DNA from: Lysobacter defluvii IMMIB APB-9 = DSM 18482
GTDB lineage: Bacteria > Pseudomonadota > Gammaproteobacteria > Xanthomonadales > Xanthomonadaceae
Reading direction: 5' to 3'
DNA: 64,000 bases
Assembly (NCBI RefSeq): GCF_000423325.1
Contig: NZ_AUHT01000004.1
Coordinates: 310,001-374,000 of the forward strand
In this document: positions 17,896 through 26,540 of the stretch, piece after piece
Numbering within the stretch: the stretch's first letter is position 1
Layout of the letters: each line of letters starts with the position of its first letter
Notes under the pieces: model-generated
Seen by the model: only the letters and a program-made list of their open reading frames with translations
What the model was told of the DNA's origin: nothing
The model's database searches: none
Made by a program: the position numbers and the translations under genes

Positions 17896-18276
17896 TTGCT
17901 GCCGTCCTTCATTGCCGTCGGGCTGGGCGCTGCACTCGGCGCGTGGATCCGCTGGGGCCTGACCGCCTGGCTCAGTCCGCTCGACACACAGCTGCCACTT
18001 GGCACGCTGGGCTCCAATCTGATCGGCGGCTATGGCGTCGGCCTGGCAATCGGGTGGTTCGCCATGCATCCGGGTGTTTCGACGGAATGGCGACTGTTCG
18101 TGATTACCGGGCTGCTCGGCGGGCTGACGACCTTCTCCACGTTCTCGGCCGAGGTCGTCCAGCTGTTGGGCCGGCAGCAGTTCACGTGGGCCTTGGCGAC
18201 GGTTGCCGCGAATACGCTGGGATCGTTCGTGATGACTGTGGCAGGAACGATGACAGTTCAGACGCTGCGACAATAG
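17896..18276 (+). CDS. crcB: Fluoride channel CrcB/Fluc
   Basis: The frame carries GLGAALGAWIRWGL, TLGSNLIGGYGVG and GLLGGLTTFSTFS, the conserved stretches of Fluc channels, with four hydrophobic segments. Such proteins form antiparallel dimers in the inner membrane and export F-. A TTG start at 17896 is chosen because GGGAG ends about 7 bp upstream; GTG 17881 is possible. The product is about 126 aa, normal for the family. No crcB (fluoride) riboswitch is recognisable in the 67 bp between the LAB_N gene and this start. Expression may come from the upstream operon. Confidence 0.88.
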   Translation: MLPSFIAVGLGAALGAWIRWGLTAWLSPLDTQLPLGTLGSNLIGGYGVGLAIGWFAMHPGVSTEWRLFVITGLLGGLTTFSTFSAEVVQLLGRQQFTWALATVAANTLGSFVMTVAGTMTVQTLRQ

Positions 18277-18432
18277 TTTCTGGCGCTGCGGCGCGAACAT
18301 TCCACGCGGCCCCTTCAAGTCCTTTACCTTGGCTCAAGCAACTCGCCGGGGAAGAGCCCACTAGATGTGCCTGATGGTTCGCGCCTTGGCTCGCGGTACT
18401 TCGGGCGCCTGGCGCCCCGCCGATACAGCCAC

Positions 18433-18446
18433 TTGATTCAGATCAG
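18433..18446 (+). promoter_or_regulatory. FNR/ANR-like box upstream of porin gene
   Basis: TTGAT-TCAG-ATCAG matches the FNR/ANR consensus TTGAT-N4-ATCAA at 9 of 10 defined positions. It is 95 bp upstream of the porin ATG at 18541, a suitable distance for activation. A similar box at 22574 precedes the CopA-like gene, which suggests low-oxygen control of the metal segment. Confidence 0.5.
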
Positions 18447-18540
18447 GTTCCGGGTCCGGACCGCGACGCACAATGCTGGCGCGTTCCCAAGCACCCGGGG
18501 CCACGACGGTTCCCGGCACCAACGCTGCCTGGAGATCCAA

Positions 18541-19668
18541 ATGCACGCACGCACCATGCTGGTCCTCGCGCTGCTCCTTGCGACGGGCGGCGCTCAAGCC
18601 GGCGATGGCTGGAAAACCAGCGGCGACCTCCGTTTTGGCTACGTCAGTTCCGAAACCCGGGCCCGCACCGGTGCGACCTCGGACGCCGACAGCTTCCGCG
18701 CCCGCGCGCGCCTGCGCGCAAGCGGCGAGCTGGGCGGCGGCTGGCATGCCAGCGGCCGCGTGGCCGCGCGGCTGGACACCGACCAGTCCGACGAGCAGTT
18801 CTGGCTGCGTGACTATGCACCCAGCCCGGCTGGCCTTGAGGTCGGGCAGGCCACCATTGATGAGGCCTACCTCGAGTACCGCGCCGCGGAGTCCCCTTGG
18901 AGCCTGCGCCTGGGCCGCTTCCAGGCCGTATTCGGCCTGGCCGACATCATGAAGAAGTCGCTGGACCAGAATGACAGCACCAACTTCGACATCACCTGGG
19001 TTGATGGTGCCTGGTGGCAATGGCGCGGCGACGAATGGACCACGCACGCGATCGTGCGCCACAACGACCGCAAGGGCCCCACTGGCACGTTGCGCAGGCC
19101 ACTGGATTTCGCCGACAGCGGCTCGCGCGCCGGCCTGTTCCTGGCGGCCGAGTCGAGGACCAACGTCGGCCCGTTGGTGCAGCGCATGGTCACCTTGACC
19201 TGGCTGCCATCCGCGCTGCGGCCCAACGGCCTGGCGGATCCGGCGGTGGAGGACTACCTGTCCGCTACCGCGAAGGCCACCGCCGAATGGCCGCTCGGCA
19301 CGGGCGGGACAAAGTTCCGGCTGGGCGGAGAGATCGGCTACGCCGCCAACACGCCGCGCCGGGAAGCGATGAATTCCGGCACCGGCAATTCCGACGCGCT
19401 GTCGTGGCAGACCTCGTTCAACTTCATGGATGTCCTGCCCGACCACGACTTCGGCATCGTCTACGGTCGCGTTGCCGACGGCTGGCTGGTGTCGAGTGAC
19501 TTCCGTCCGAACGACACCGCACTCGAAGCGCGGTGGGTCTGGCAGGCCTCGCCGGACTGGCAGTTCGACGCCCGCGTGCGACGGCGCGAGGAGATCGATC
19601 TGCCCGCCGCCGCCGCAGGCGCCCGACGTGATGACGATCTGTACGTTCGGGCGACCTGGAAGTTCTGA
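18541..19668 (+). CDS. Outer-membrane porin (phosphate-selective-like), 375 aa
   Basis: ATG 18541 follows GGAG. The first 20 residues are a signal peptide (MLVLALLLATGGAQA, cut before GDGWK). The mature protein alternates polar and aromatic residues (SGDLRFGYVSSE, LRLGRFQAVFGLAD) and ends LYVRATWKF with the terminal Phe needed for barrel assembly. This is typical of a 16-18-strand barrel of the OprO/P or porin_O group. The substrate cannot be read from sequence. An FNR-like box lies upstream. Confidence 0.8.
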   Translation: MHARTMLVLALLLATGGAQAGDGWKTSGDLRFGYVSSETRARTGATSDADSFRARARLRASGELGGGWHASGRVAARLDTDQSDEQFWLRDYAPSPAGLEVGQATIDEAYLEYRAAESPWSLRLGRFQAVFGLADIMKKSLDQNDSTNFDITWVDGAWWQWRGDEWTTHAIVRHNDRKGPTGTLRRPLDFADSGSRAGLFLAAESRTNVGPLVQRMVTLTWLPSALRPNGLADPAVEDYLSATAKATAEWPLGTGGTKFRLGGEIGYAANTPRREAMNSGTGNSDALSWQTSFNFMDVLPDHDFGIVYGRVADGWLVSSDFRPNDTALEARWVWQASPDWQFDARVRRREEIDLPAAAAGARRDDDLYVRATWKF

Positions 19669-19689
19669 AGCGAAGTTCTGAAGCTGGTC

Positions 19690-20304
19690 TCAGTGTCCCT
19701 CGGCGCTTTCGCCATGCGTGTGGCTGATCCCGTCGGCAAGCAGCTTGTCCACCGCTTCAACGAAATGCGTGAACTGCACGTACGAGTCCACGTACGCGCG
19801 GCCCTGTTCGACCGACTGGTCGGCAACCTGCCGCCGTTCGTAGGCGGTCGCGAAGCGCCCACTGAGCTGGTCGCGGATCCCCGCGGCAAGCTGGTCGGCC
19901 AGAGTGTCCACGTCGCCCGAGTCGAGTGCGCGGTCCGCCGCCGCAATCGAAGGATCGGTGCTGCCCAGCGGCTTGATGCCGGTGAACCCGGCGCCCTCGC
20001 TGGCGCGGTGCACCCGGACCAGGGTCTCGTAGAAATAGTTGTCGGCCACGGTCTTTGCGTTCGTGCTCTCGCCACGGACCGCCAGCGCCATGTCGAACGC
20101 GCTGCGCACTTCGGCCTCGTCGGCCGCCGGGATCCACTTCAGCACCGGGGTCACATCACGCTGCGCAAGCGCCGTCCGCGCATCCGCGATTACCGGGCCA
20201 TCCAGGCTGTCGCAGTGGGCCATGGCGGGGCCAGCCAGAGCAAAGGCGAGCGCACCTGCGAGCACGAGGGTCCTGATTCGGGGGGCTCTAGTCTGTTTCT
20301 GCAT
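19690..20304 (-). CDS. DUF6448-family secreted protein
   Basis: The 204-aa product has a signal peptide (TLVLAGALAFALAGPAMA) and a mature start HCDSLDGPVIADARTAL, the mark of DUF6448 proteins. The rest is helical, ends in SHTHGESAEGH, and is rich in His and acidic residues near the termini. This would suit metal or cofactor binding in the periplasm. It lies between the porin and the P1B-ATPase, convergent with the porin. The function of the family is unknown; a stress role is plausible from the FNR-like boxes in the region. Confidence 0.78.
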   Translation of the reverse strand: MQKQTRAPRIRTLVLAGALAFALAGPAMAHCDSLDGPVIADARTALAQRDVTPVLKWIPAADEAEVRSAFDMALAVRGESTNAKTVADNYFYETLVRVHRASEGAGFTGIKPLGSTDPSIAAADRALDSGDVDTLADQLAAGIRDQLSGRFATAYERRQVADQSVEQGRAYVDSYVQFTHFVEAVDKLLADGISHTHGESAEGH

Positions 20305-20355
20305 GGAAATTCTCCTTGGGTAACTTGATTGACCGGTTGAGTCGTTGGCCGTGAG

Positions 20356-22281
20356 TCAGCGCAACAGCCGCATCGCATTGAGGATGACCACCAGCACCGA
20401 GGCTTCATGGACCAGCATGCCGAGGGACATCGTCACGCCGCCGGCAAACACGCCGGCAAGCAGGACGACCACGGTGGCCAAGGCGAGCAATATGTTCTGC
20501 CGCATCACCGACACCGTGCGCTTGGCCAGGCCGATCGCCTGCGGCAGCTTGAGCAGGTTGTCGCCCATCAGTGCGATGTCCGCGGTTTCCACCGCCACGG
20601 CCGAACCGGCAGCGCCCATGGCCACGCCGATGTTGGCCGTCGCCAGCGCCGGGGCATCGTTGACGCCGTCGCCGACCATGGCGACGACGTGGCCTTCGCG
20701 CTGCAGCTTGGCCACTGCGTCCAGTTTGTCTTCCGGCAGCAGTGAGGCGTGGATTTCGTCGATGCCGGTGGCCTTGCCGACTGCCTCGGCAACCAGCCGG
20801 GTGTCGCCGGTCAGCATGACAACCTTCCTGACACCGGCCGCGTGCAGGCGGGCCACCATCTCGCTCGCGTCCTCGCGCATCCGGTCGGCCACCGCGATCA
20901 CGCCGATCACTTGCTGATCGACGGCCACGATCATCGGGGTCCGCCCGGCTGCGGCCAATGCGCGCGCCGTATCTGCGGCGCCGACATCGTCGAGGACGCC
21001 GTACTGCTCCAGTAGTGGACCGTTGCCGATCAGCACCCGCCGCCCTTCGATATCGGACACGATGCCCTTGCCCGGCACCGGGGTGACGTCACCGGGAACG
21101 CCGTCCGGGCCGACGCCTTCCTCGCGTGCGGTCTCCAGGATCGGGCGCGCCAGCGGATGTTCGGAGCCGGCTTCGGCGGCTGCAGCCCAGCGCAGCACGT
21201 CGGCGCGGTCCATGGTCGCATCGAGCACCACCACGTCGGTGAGCTGCGGGCGACCCTCGGTCAGGGTGCCGGTCTTGTCCACGGCGACGGCCGAGATCTT
21301 CGCCGAGGTCTCCAGGAACTCGCCGCCCTTGATCAGGATGCCGTTTCGCGCCGCGCGGCCGATGCCGGCCACGATCGCCACCGGGATCGAGATCACCAGT
21401 GCGCCCGGACAGGCGATCACCAGCAGGGTCAGCGCCAGCACCACGTCGCCCGTGACCAGCCCCGCAACCAGTGCCAGGATCATCACCGCGGGCGTGTACC
21501 AGCGCGAGAACCGGTCGATGAACGACTGCGTGGCCGCCTTTGCGTCCTGCGCCTCCTCGACCCGGTGGATGATGCGCGCCAGCGTGGTATCGGCGCCGAT
21601 GCCCGTGGCCAGTACCTGCAGGAATCCGCCGCGCGAGACGGTTCCGGCGAAGACCTGGTCGGACTTCGATTTCTCCACCGGGATCGACTCGCCGGTGATG
21701 GAGGCCTCGTCGATGGCGCCGGTCCCGGACACGACCGGGCCGTCGACCGGCACCTTGGCGCCGTTCTTGACCAGCACGATCTCGCCCATACGCACCTGGC
21801 CGGCGGGGATCTCCTGCTGCTCGCCATCGCGCATGACGATCGCGGTGTCCGGCGCGACCGCGACCAGTTCGGCGAGCGCCGAGCGCGTCTTGTTGAGGGT
21901 GGCCGCTTCCAGCGCGTGACCAACCGAGAACAGGAAGGTGACCGCCGCGGCTTCCCAGAAGTTGCCGATCAGCACCGCACCAATGGCGGCGATGGACACC
22001 AGAAGGTCGATGCCGACGACCCTGGCACCCAGGGCGCGCAGCGCCTTGGCCAGGATGCCATGGCCGGCCACGACGGCAGCGGCCAGCATCAGCAGGTCGG
22101 AGAGCAGGAACGATCCTGCGGTGTGGGTCGCATGGACCCCGGCGTCAAACCACCACTGCGGCGCGAGGGTGGGATTCGCGGTGCCCCCGATGGCCCGCTC
22201 CAGCAGGAACGAGGCAACGATCAGGATCCCGGAAAGTGCGGGGACAGCCCACTTTCCGGTGACCCACTGGCGGCGGCTCAC
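20356..22281 (-). CDS. Heavy-metal P1B-type ATPase with CPG motif (641 aa)
   Basis: The protein has the P-type set: a TGES actuator loop (TGESIPVEKSKSD), the phosphorylated Asp334 in DKTGTLTEG, SEHPLARPI, and GDGVNDAPALA. The transmembrane metal motif reads ACPGALVIS (Cys near 291), where most P1B-ATPases have CPC. This may change metal preference. There is no cytoplasmic metal-binding domain at the N-terminus; instead a separate HMA chaperone gene lies 4 bp upstream. The pump should drive Zn, Cd or Co export across the inner membrane. The exact ion is not readable from sequence. Confidence 0.9.
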   Translation of the reverse strand: MSRRQWVTGKWAVPALSGILIVASFLLERAIGGTANPTLAPQWWFDAGVHATHTAGSFLLSDLLMLAAAVVAGHGILAKALRALGARVVGIDLLVSIAAIGAVLIGNFWEAAAVTFLFSVGHALEAATLNKTRSALAELVAVAPDTAIVMRDGEQQEIPAGQVRMGEIVLVKNGAKVPVDGPVVSGTGAIDEASITGESIPVEKSKSDQVFAGTVSRGGFLQVLATGIGADTTLARIIHRVEEAQDAKAATQSFIDRFSRWYTPAVMILALVAGLVTGDVVLALTLLVIACPGALVISIPVAIVAGIGRAARNGILIKGGEFLETSAKISAVAVDKTGTLTEGRPQLTDVVVLDATMDRADVLRWAAAAEAGSEHPLARPILETAREEGVGPDGVPGDVTPVPGKGIVSDIEGRRVLIGNGPLLEQYGVLDDVGAADTARALAAAGRTPMIVAVDQQVIGVIAVADRMREDASEMVARLHAAGVRKVVMLTGDTRLVAEAVGKATGIDEIHASLLPEDKLDAVAKLQREGHVVAMVGDGVNDAPALATANIGVAMGAAGSAVAVETADIALMGDNLLKLPQAIGLAKRTVSVMRQNILLALATVVVLLAGVFAGGVTMSLGMLVHEASVLVVILNAMRLLR

Positions 22282-22285
22282 GTCA

Positions 22286-22513
22286 TCAAAAAGCCGAGGG
22301 AGCCGCTTTGTAACCGGCCTTGTCGACCGCGGCGACGAGGTCGTCGACCGATACCTTCGAGGTGTCGTGGTCGACCTCGATCCGCGCCGAGGCGAAGTGC
22401 ACCTTCACCTTGTCGACGCCGTCGATGCGTCCGACCTGCTTCTCGATCTTTTCCACGCAGGAGGGGCAGGAAAAACCCTCGGCGCGCAGGGTGGTACGGG
22501 TAGCCGTGCTCAT
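22286..22513 (-). CDS. HMA-domain metal chaperone (75 aa)
   Basis: ATG 22513 gives a ferredoxin-like HMA domain with the metal pair in GFSCPSCVEKIEKQV (C-x-x-C). It is similar to CopZ and to MerP-like domains. The gene ends 4 bp before the P1B-ATPase, which has no HMA domain of its own, so the two probably act together. The Cys pair could bind Cu+, Zn2+ or Cd2+. It is divergent from the truncated CopA-like gene. Confidence 0.9.
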   Translation of the reverse strand: MSTATRTTLRAEGFSCPSCVEKIEKQVGRIDGVDKVKVHFASARIEVDHDTSKVSVDDLVAAVDKAGYKAAPSAF

Positions 22514-22573
22514 GATGCGTACTCCTGTTTCTCGGGAACATGTCCACGATAGGCAGGGGATCATTTGCAGGCA

Positions 22574-22587
22574 CTGATCTGGATCAG
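22574..22587 (+). promoter_or_regulatory. FNR/ANR-like box in divergent metal promoter region
   Basis: CTGAT-CTGG-ATCAG fits the TTGAT-N4-ATCAA consensus at 8 of 10 positions and is a perfect dyad. It lies between the HMA/ATPase pair and the CopA-like gene at 22742. It could serve either direction. Confidence 0.45.
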
Positions 22588-22741
22588 GGGCCGGCCGCTT
22601 GTTCATCTTCGGCGGCATGCGCTGATGCTGCGACGCCAGCGGGGAGACGGAAACGGCGATGGTTGCATTGCGGTTTCCTTCGTGCGCGCCGAGGATACGT
22701 CAGGGCTCCGGCTCCGTGCCGGACACGAAAGGAGTACCGAA

Positions 22742-23308
22742 GTGGGCAAGCAGGCGACGGATCCGGTCTGTGGAATGAACGTCGACCCCGAGCAGACGCC
22801 GCATCACGCGGACCATCAGGGGACCACCTACCACTTCTGCTCGGCGCGTTGCCGCGAGAAGTTCATTGCAGGCCCCGAAAGGCACTTGTCGCCCGCTCCG
22901 GCAGCGGAGTCAGCGCCCGCGCCGGCGGGTGCCATCTATATCTGCCCGATGCATCCGGAGGTACGCCAGGACCACCCGGGCAATTGCCCCATCTGCGGCA
23001 TGGCCCTGGAACCGGAGATGCCGGGCCTCGATGACGAGGAGAACCCGGAACTCGTGGATTTCTCCCGCCGGTTCTGGTGGACGTTGCCGCTGACCCTCGT
23101 GGTGGTGGTGCTGGCCATGTTCGGTCAGTACTTCCAGGCCTGGCTGTCGGTGGACGCGCGGACCTGGGCGGAGCTGGTGCTGACCACGCCGGTCGTGCTG
23201 TGGGCGGGCTGGCCGTTCCTGGTGCGGTGCGTGCAGTCGATCCGCAACCGCAGTCCCAACATGTGGACCCTGATCGGGATCGGCGTCACCGCCGCCTACC
23301 TCTACAGC
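22742..23308 (+). pseudogene. CopA-like P1B-ATPase, truncated after about 190 codons
   Basis: GTG 22742 follows AGGAG. The frame begins with a YHS-type metal domain (DPVCGMNVDPEQ...YHFCSARCREKF). A heavy-metal-binding domain follows (YICPMHPEVRQDHPGNCPICGM), then the first transmembrane segments up to IGIGVTAAYLYS. After about 23308 the homology stops and unrelated codons run on to 23470. The pump core with the CPC, DKTGT and GDG motifs is missing, so the gene is dead. The break is about 115 bp before the AATTATCC palindrome, so the loss may come from recombination there. Confidence 0.88.
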
Positions 23309-23424
23309 AGGCGAGAGGCCTTCCCGACTGGTTGCCTTCCGATCAATCGATCGATTGCGGAAGGTGAGCAGGCGTGGGACATCGAACCATTCCTCACGAC
23401 CCAAGAATTCAATGACTTACGAAG

Positions 23425-23479
23425 AATTATCCGGAATTATTCCAGTAGTTGGTACTTTATGCCCGCGTAGGATAATTCC
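23425..23479 (+). repeat. AATTATCC/GGATAATT palindromic element, copy 2
   Basis: AATTATCCGG is followed by AATTATTCC and, about 30 bp later, by GTAGGATAATTCC. It shares GTAGGATAATT and the TACT.TAT.CC interior with the copy at 9671. It marks the junction where the CopA-like gene is cut. Its role is unknown. Confidence 0.5.
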
Positions 23480-23787
23480 AGGTACTTGGGATCCCGGGCA
23501 TGCTCCACGCGATACGTCGGACATGGTGGAGAGGCCTAGCGAGCCATGCCTCACCCAGTGAGAACCCGCCTAAGCAGCTATCGGGAGTAGGGAGGCGAAG
23601 GAGCTGCCCGGGTTGATCTAACGCAGTCGTAAGACCGTGCCAACGGCGTACAGCGCGTGTTCTCGACGCAGCTCCGGACATCAGGCAGAGCACTCCGCAG
23701 CTAGCGCTGTGCGAAATTGGGGCTTATGCCCCGTCTTCGATGATCGACATTGGCCTTGCCCAATCAGGGCGACAACGAGGCAAGACG
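23480..23787. other. Intergenic region with a weak TTATCGGGGG-like site
   Basis: No supported gene lies here. CTATCGGGAGTAGGG at 23578-23592 is a degenerate match to the recurring site (mismatches at the first T and at one G). It is in the same orientation as the others. Its left arm is not recognisable. The promoter of the small gene at 23788 should be in the right part. Confidence 0.4.
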
Positions 23788-23970
23788 ATGACGAAGGCAA
23801 GTGGTAACGCCGGGTTCCGCGGCAACAACAGCAACGGCGTATCTGCACGGACCGGCAACTACAGCAAAGGAAGTGGCCGCGGGCAGGGTAACGCCGGTGG
23901 ATGGCCCTCGGGAATCCCCGGCGCCGCCTCAGGCAAAAACCGCAGTGTCGCTCCACCGCGCAAGCCGTAG
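23788..23970 (+). CDS. Small Gly/Asn-rich conserved protein (60 aa)
   Basis: ATG 23788 gives a 60-residue product, MTKASGNAGFRGNNSNGVSA, continuing with KGSGRGQGNAGGWPSG and ending in a basic tail. Small Gly/Asn-rich proteins with a GNAGGWPS-like core recur in proteobacteria without known function. The composition suggests an unstructured, possibly nucleic-acid-binding peptide. It stands alone, just before the IS5-group element. I judge it real because of the recurring core. Confidence 0.55.
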   Translation: MTKASGNAGFRGNNSNGVSARTGNYSKGSGRGQGNAGGWPSGIPGAASGKNRSVAPPRKP

Positions 23971-24029
23971 GTGCGGAGGACCTGCAGGTTGGGCTACCGG
24001 TCGCCCGCGCGCTTTCCGGTAGCCCTTAA

Positions 24030-25180
24030 GGATGCTCTGAACAAATCCTTCGGCGACAATAGCGCAAGGTTCGACGGATGACGACGATGCAGCTGAGCTT
24101 CGGGGACGCGGAACACACGGGCAAGCGCAAGAAGACGCGGCGCGAGGTCTTCCTGGCGGAGATGGAGCAGGTGGTGCCCTGGAACGCGCTGTTGGCGTTG
24201 ATCGTTCCGCACTACCCGAAGATGGGCCAGCGTGGCCGACAGCCGTATCCGCTGGCGACGATGCTGCGCATTCACTTCCTGCAGCAGTGGTACGCGCTGA
24301 GCGACCCGGGCATGGAAGAGGCGCTGTACGAGATGCCGGTGATGCGCCGCTTCGCCCGCCTGGGTGGACTGGACAACATTCCCGACGAGACCACGATCCT
24401 CAATTTCCGACGGCTGCTGGAAACGCATGATCTGGCGCCGCAGATCCTGGAGCGGGTGAACGGGCACCTGGCACGCAAGGGCCAGAGCCTGAAAGCAGGG
24501 ACGATCGTGGATGCCACGATCATCGCGGCGCCCAGCTCGACGAAGAACAAGGACGGCGAGCGTGACCCGGAGATGCACCAGACGAAGAAGGGCAACCAGT
24601 GGCACTTCGGGATGAAGGCGCACATTGGCGTGGACGAAGAGTCGGGCCTGGTGCACCACGTGGAATGCACGGCGGCGAACGTGAACGACGTGACGCAGGT
24701 GCACAAGCTGCTGCACGGCAAGGAAGACACGATTACAGGCGACAGCGGCTACACCGGTGCGGACAAGCGCGAGGAGTTGCAAGGCGTGGAGGCTGCGTTC
24801 TGGATTGCCGAGAAGCCGTCGAAGCTCCGTTCGATGAAGAACACGCGCGAGCGCAAGTACGCCGAACGCTGGGAGCACTTCAAGGCCAGCATTCGGGCGA
24901 AGGTGGAGCACCCGTTCTGGGTGGTGAAGCGTCAGTTCGGCTACACCAAGGTGCGTTACCGCGGCCTGGCGAAGAACACGGCGCAGGTGCTGACGTTGTT
25001 CGCGCTGTCGAACCTGTGGATGGCGCGGCGACGTTTGCTGCAGCCGTCGGGGTAAATCCGTCTGGTGGACGGGGAAACCCGTCGAAAGCCGCCAGAAATG
25101 GCGCAATTTTGATCAAATCGAGGTCGATCGAGCGCTCGACGCTGAAATCCAAGCTTCAGGGCGCTTTGATCAGACCTTCC
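24030..25180 (+). mobile_element. IS5-family element, IS5 group (1151 bp)
   Basis: The left end GGATGCTCTGAACAAA (24030) and the right end TTTGATCAGACCTTCC (to 25180) are imperfect inverted repeats. TTAA is duplicated on both sides (24026-24029 and 25181-25184), which fits the YTAR target of the IS5 group. The transposase is full length. The right end lies about 10 bp from the stop of the gene at 25190. Confidence 0.85.
24078..25055 (+). CDS. IS5-group DDE transposase (325 aa)
   Basis: The 325-aa protein is intact, with an N-terminal DUF772-type helical domain (QRGRQPYPLATMLRIHFLQQ). The catalytic residues are Asp in GTIVDATIIAAPSS, Asp in ITGDSGYTGADKREE, and Glu in KVEHPFWVVKRQFG. It acts on the terminal repeats of the surrounding element. 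Nothing suggests inactivation. Confidence 0.93.
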   Translation: MTTMQLSFGDAEHTGKRKKTRREVFLAEMEQVVPWNALLALIVPHYPKMGQRGRQPYPLATMLRIHFLQQWYALSDPGMEEALYEMPVMRRFARLGGLDNIPDETTILNFRRLLETHDLAPQILERVNGHLARKGQSLKAGTIVDATIIAAPSSTKNKDGERDPEMHQTKKGNQWHFGMKAHIGVDEESGLVHHVECTAANVNDVTQVHKLLHGKEDTITGDSGYTGADKREELQGVEAAFWIAEKPSKLRSMKNTRERKYAERWEHFKASIRAKVEHPFWVVKRQFGYTKVRYRGLAKNTAQVLTLFALSNLWMARRRLLQPSG

Positions 25181-25189
25181 TTAAAGATG

Positions 25190-25849
25190 TCAGCAAAGCC
25201 AACTCGGCGGCGGATCGCCGTCGAGTTGCTGCGTGGGCGGGTAGTCGACAGCAGCACGCTCCCACCAATTGAGATAGGCAGCGCGCCAGCCGAAGCGATC
25301 CAAGTGCCCGCGAGCGCGCTTATGCGGCGCCATGAGCAGTTCCAGAAGGTGCGCGGCAACGACATAGGGTTCCAGAGAATCCTCCATCGCCTGGAGCGCC
25401 ACCATGTCGATGCGACCCGTGGTCAACTGCGATCTCACCAAGAGATGGAACGCAGCGCGTGTCATCGGGTGCTTGCCGCCGCGGAGGCCTCGAACGAACC
25501 GCGCACCGCTACCGGCAACTACACCCGACAGCTCCGCCTGTGCACCCATGGCTTCAATCGAGAGGGGCTTCACCGGCCAGCTGCCAGTGCGTGAACGGTG
25601 ACCCATCGCGCCGACGAAATCGACAAGCCTCGCAATCGGATCATCCGGCCGAAAGCGCGTGCGTTGGCGGCTCATCTCTGGGTCGAGCAGCAACGCTGCA
25701 AAGCGAGGCAGGCCGTTGAAGGCATCGATACATACGGAGCGACTGTCCCACCGGGAGATCTCGTGGTCGACCGCAGCCAGGAACGACAACGCCATGTGGG
25801 CACGACGCGTGAGTACCTTGATCAGGAAGAACCTGGACTGGTCATCCAT
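25190..25849 (-). CDS. Unknown protein (219 aa), second gene of a pair
   Basis: ATG 25849 is chosen because it overlaps the stop of the upstream gene (ATGGATGA) and the frame then gives 219 residues; longer frames would run across that gene. The product is helical, begins MDDQSRFFLIKVLTRRAH, is rich in Arg, Ala and Leu, and has no membrane segment or known catalytic motif. It ends 10 bp from the IS5 right end. The tight overlap with the preceding gene suggests a two-protein system. No family could be assigned. Confidence 0.6.
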   Translation of the reverse strand: MDDQSRFFLIKVLTRRAHMALSFLAAVDHEISRWDSRSVCIDAFNGLPRFAALLLDPEMSRQRTRFRPDDPIARLVDFVGAMGHRSRTGSWPVKPLSIEAMGAQAELSGVVAGSGARFVRGLRGGKHPMTRAAFHLLVRSQLTTGRIDMVALQAMEDSLEPYVVAAHLLELLMAPHKRARGHLDRFGWRAAYLNWWERAAVDYPPTQQLDGDPPPSWLC

Positions 25850-26315
25850 TTCCAGATCGAACCGTGTCAACCCGGACACGTACAGGGGCACACAGTAGTT
25901 TAGGACCCAGTTCCGACTCTGGGCCGATTTCCGCAGCAAAGCTCTCTCCATCGTCGTCGTCTGCAAGCTGGCTGAGCTTGCGATCGGACGCATCGAGCAT
26001 CCGCACCAGATCACGTGTGGCCGGTGCAGCGCCATCGAGCAGCCCCATCGCGTAGACCATCAGTGCGGAGATCCCCTTGGGCATCGCTTCACGAAGGACG
26101 TGCCTGGCCGCTTCGGTGGTGCTGCGCCTCTCCATCATCCGCAACAGCAACGAATCCGCGTGCGCCTGTTCTCGCTCCCTGCGCTGCATCCACACTGCAT
26201 AGGCGCGGCCGCGCTGATACGTCATGCGGCTGATGCCGGTGGAATGCTCGAAGAACTCCGCAGGCGACCTGCCTACAAGCGTATGCGCGACCTCGATGTG
26301 GAGTCCGAAGAGCAT
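25842..26315 (-). CDS. Unknown protein (157 aa), first gene of a pair
   Basis: The 157-aa product starts MLFGLHIEVAHTLVGRSPAE and continues with helices rich in Arg and Glu (WMQRREREQAHADSLLL). An acidic segment (ADDDDGESFAAEIG) precedes the end. No signal peptide or catalytic motif is visible. Its stop overlaps the start of the 219-aa gene by 8 bp, so the two are coupled. It lies on the minus strand, with a TTATCGGGGG site about 105 bp upstream of its start. A regulatory or DNA-binding role is possible but unproven. Confidence 0.55.
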   Translation of the reverse strand: MLFGLHIEVAHTLVGRSPAEFFEHSTGISRMTYQRGRAYAVWMQRREREQAHADSLLLRMMERRSTTEAARHVLREAMPKGISALMVYAMGLLDGAAPATRDLVRMLDASDRKLSQLADDDDGESFAAEIGPESELGPKLLCAPVRVRVDTVRSGNG

Positions 26316-26419
26316 TCGATCGTTCGGCCGGTGAGCGACTGGTCATTGTCTCGCTTGTGAAGCCGCCGGTGCGCTTGCATTCGACGGCACAGCGAACGCT
26401 CCAACGAACGGATTGGCGG

Positions 26420-26460
26420 GCGGTTAGGGCTGGTTATCGGGGGTAGGAAGGGCGGGTGGC
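26420..26460 (+). repeat. Recurring TTATCGGGGG site, copy c
   Basis: GCGGTTA, spacer GGGCTGG, then TTATCGGGGGTAGGAAGGGC. It is in the same orientation as the other copies. Together with copy d it brackets a 200 bp stretch that holds only the third palindrome copy and no gene, like an emptied cassette. Confidence 0.6.
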
Positions 26461-26540
26461 CGGTTCGCCAGCGCCGGTCAGGTGAGGCAGGCAAGTTTGG
26501 AGGCTAGGGTCTTGCCCGAGCAAGTCAAATCAGTCAGTTA

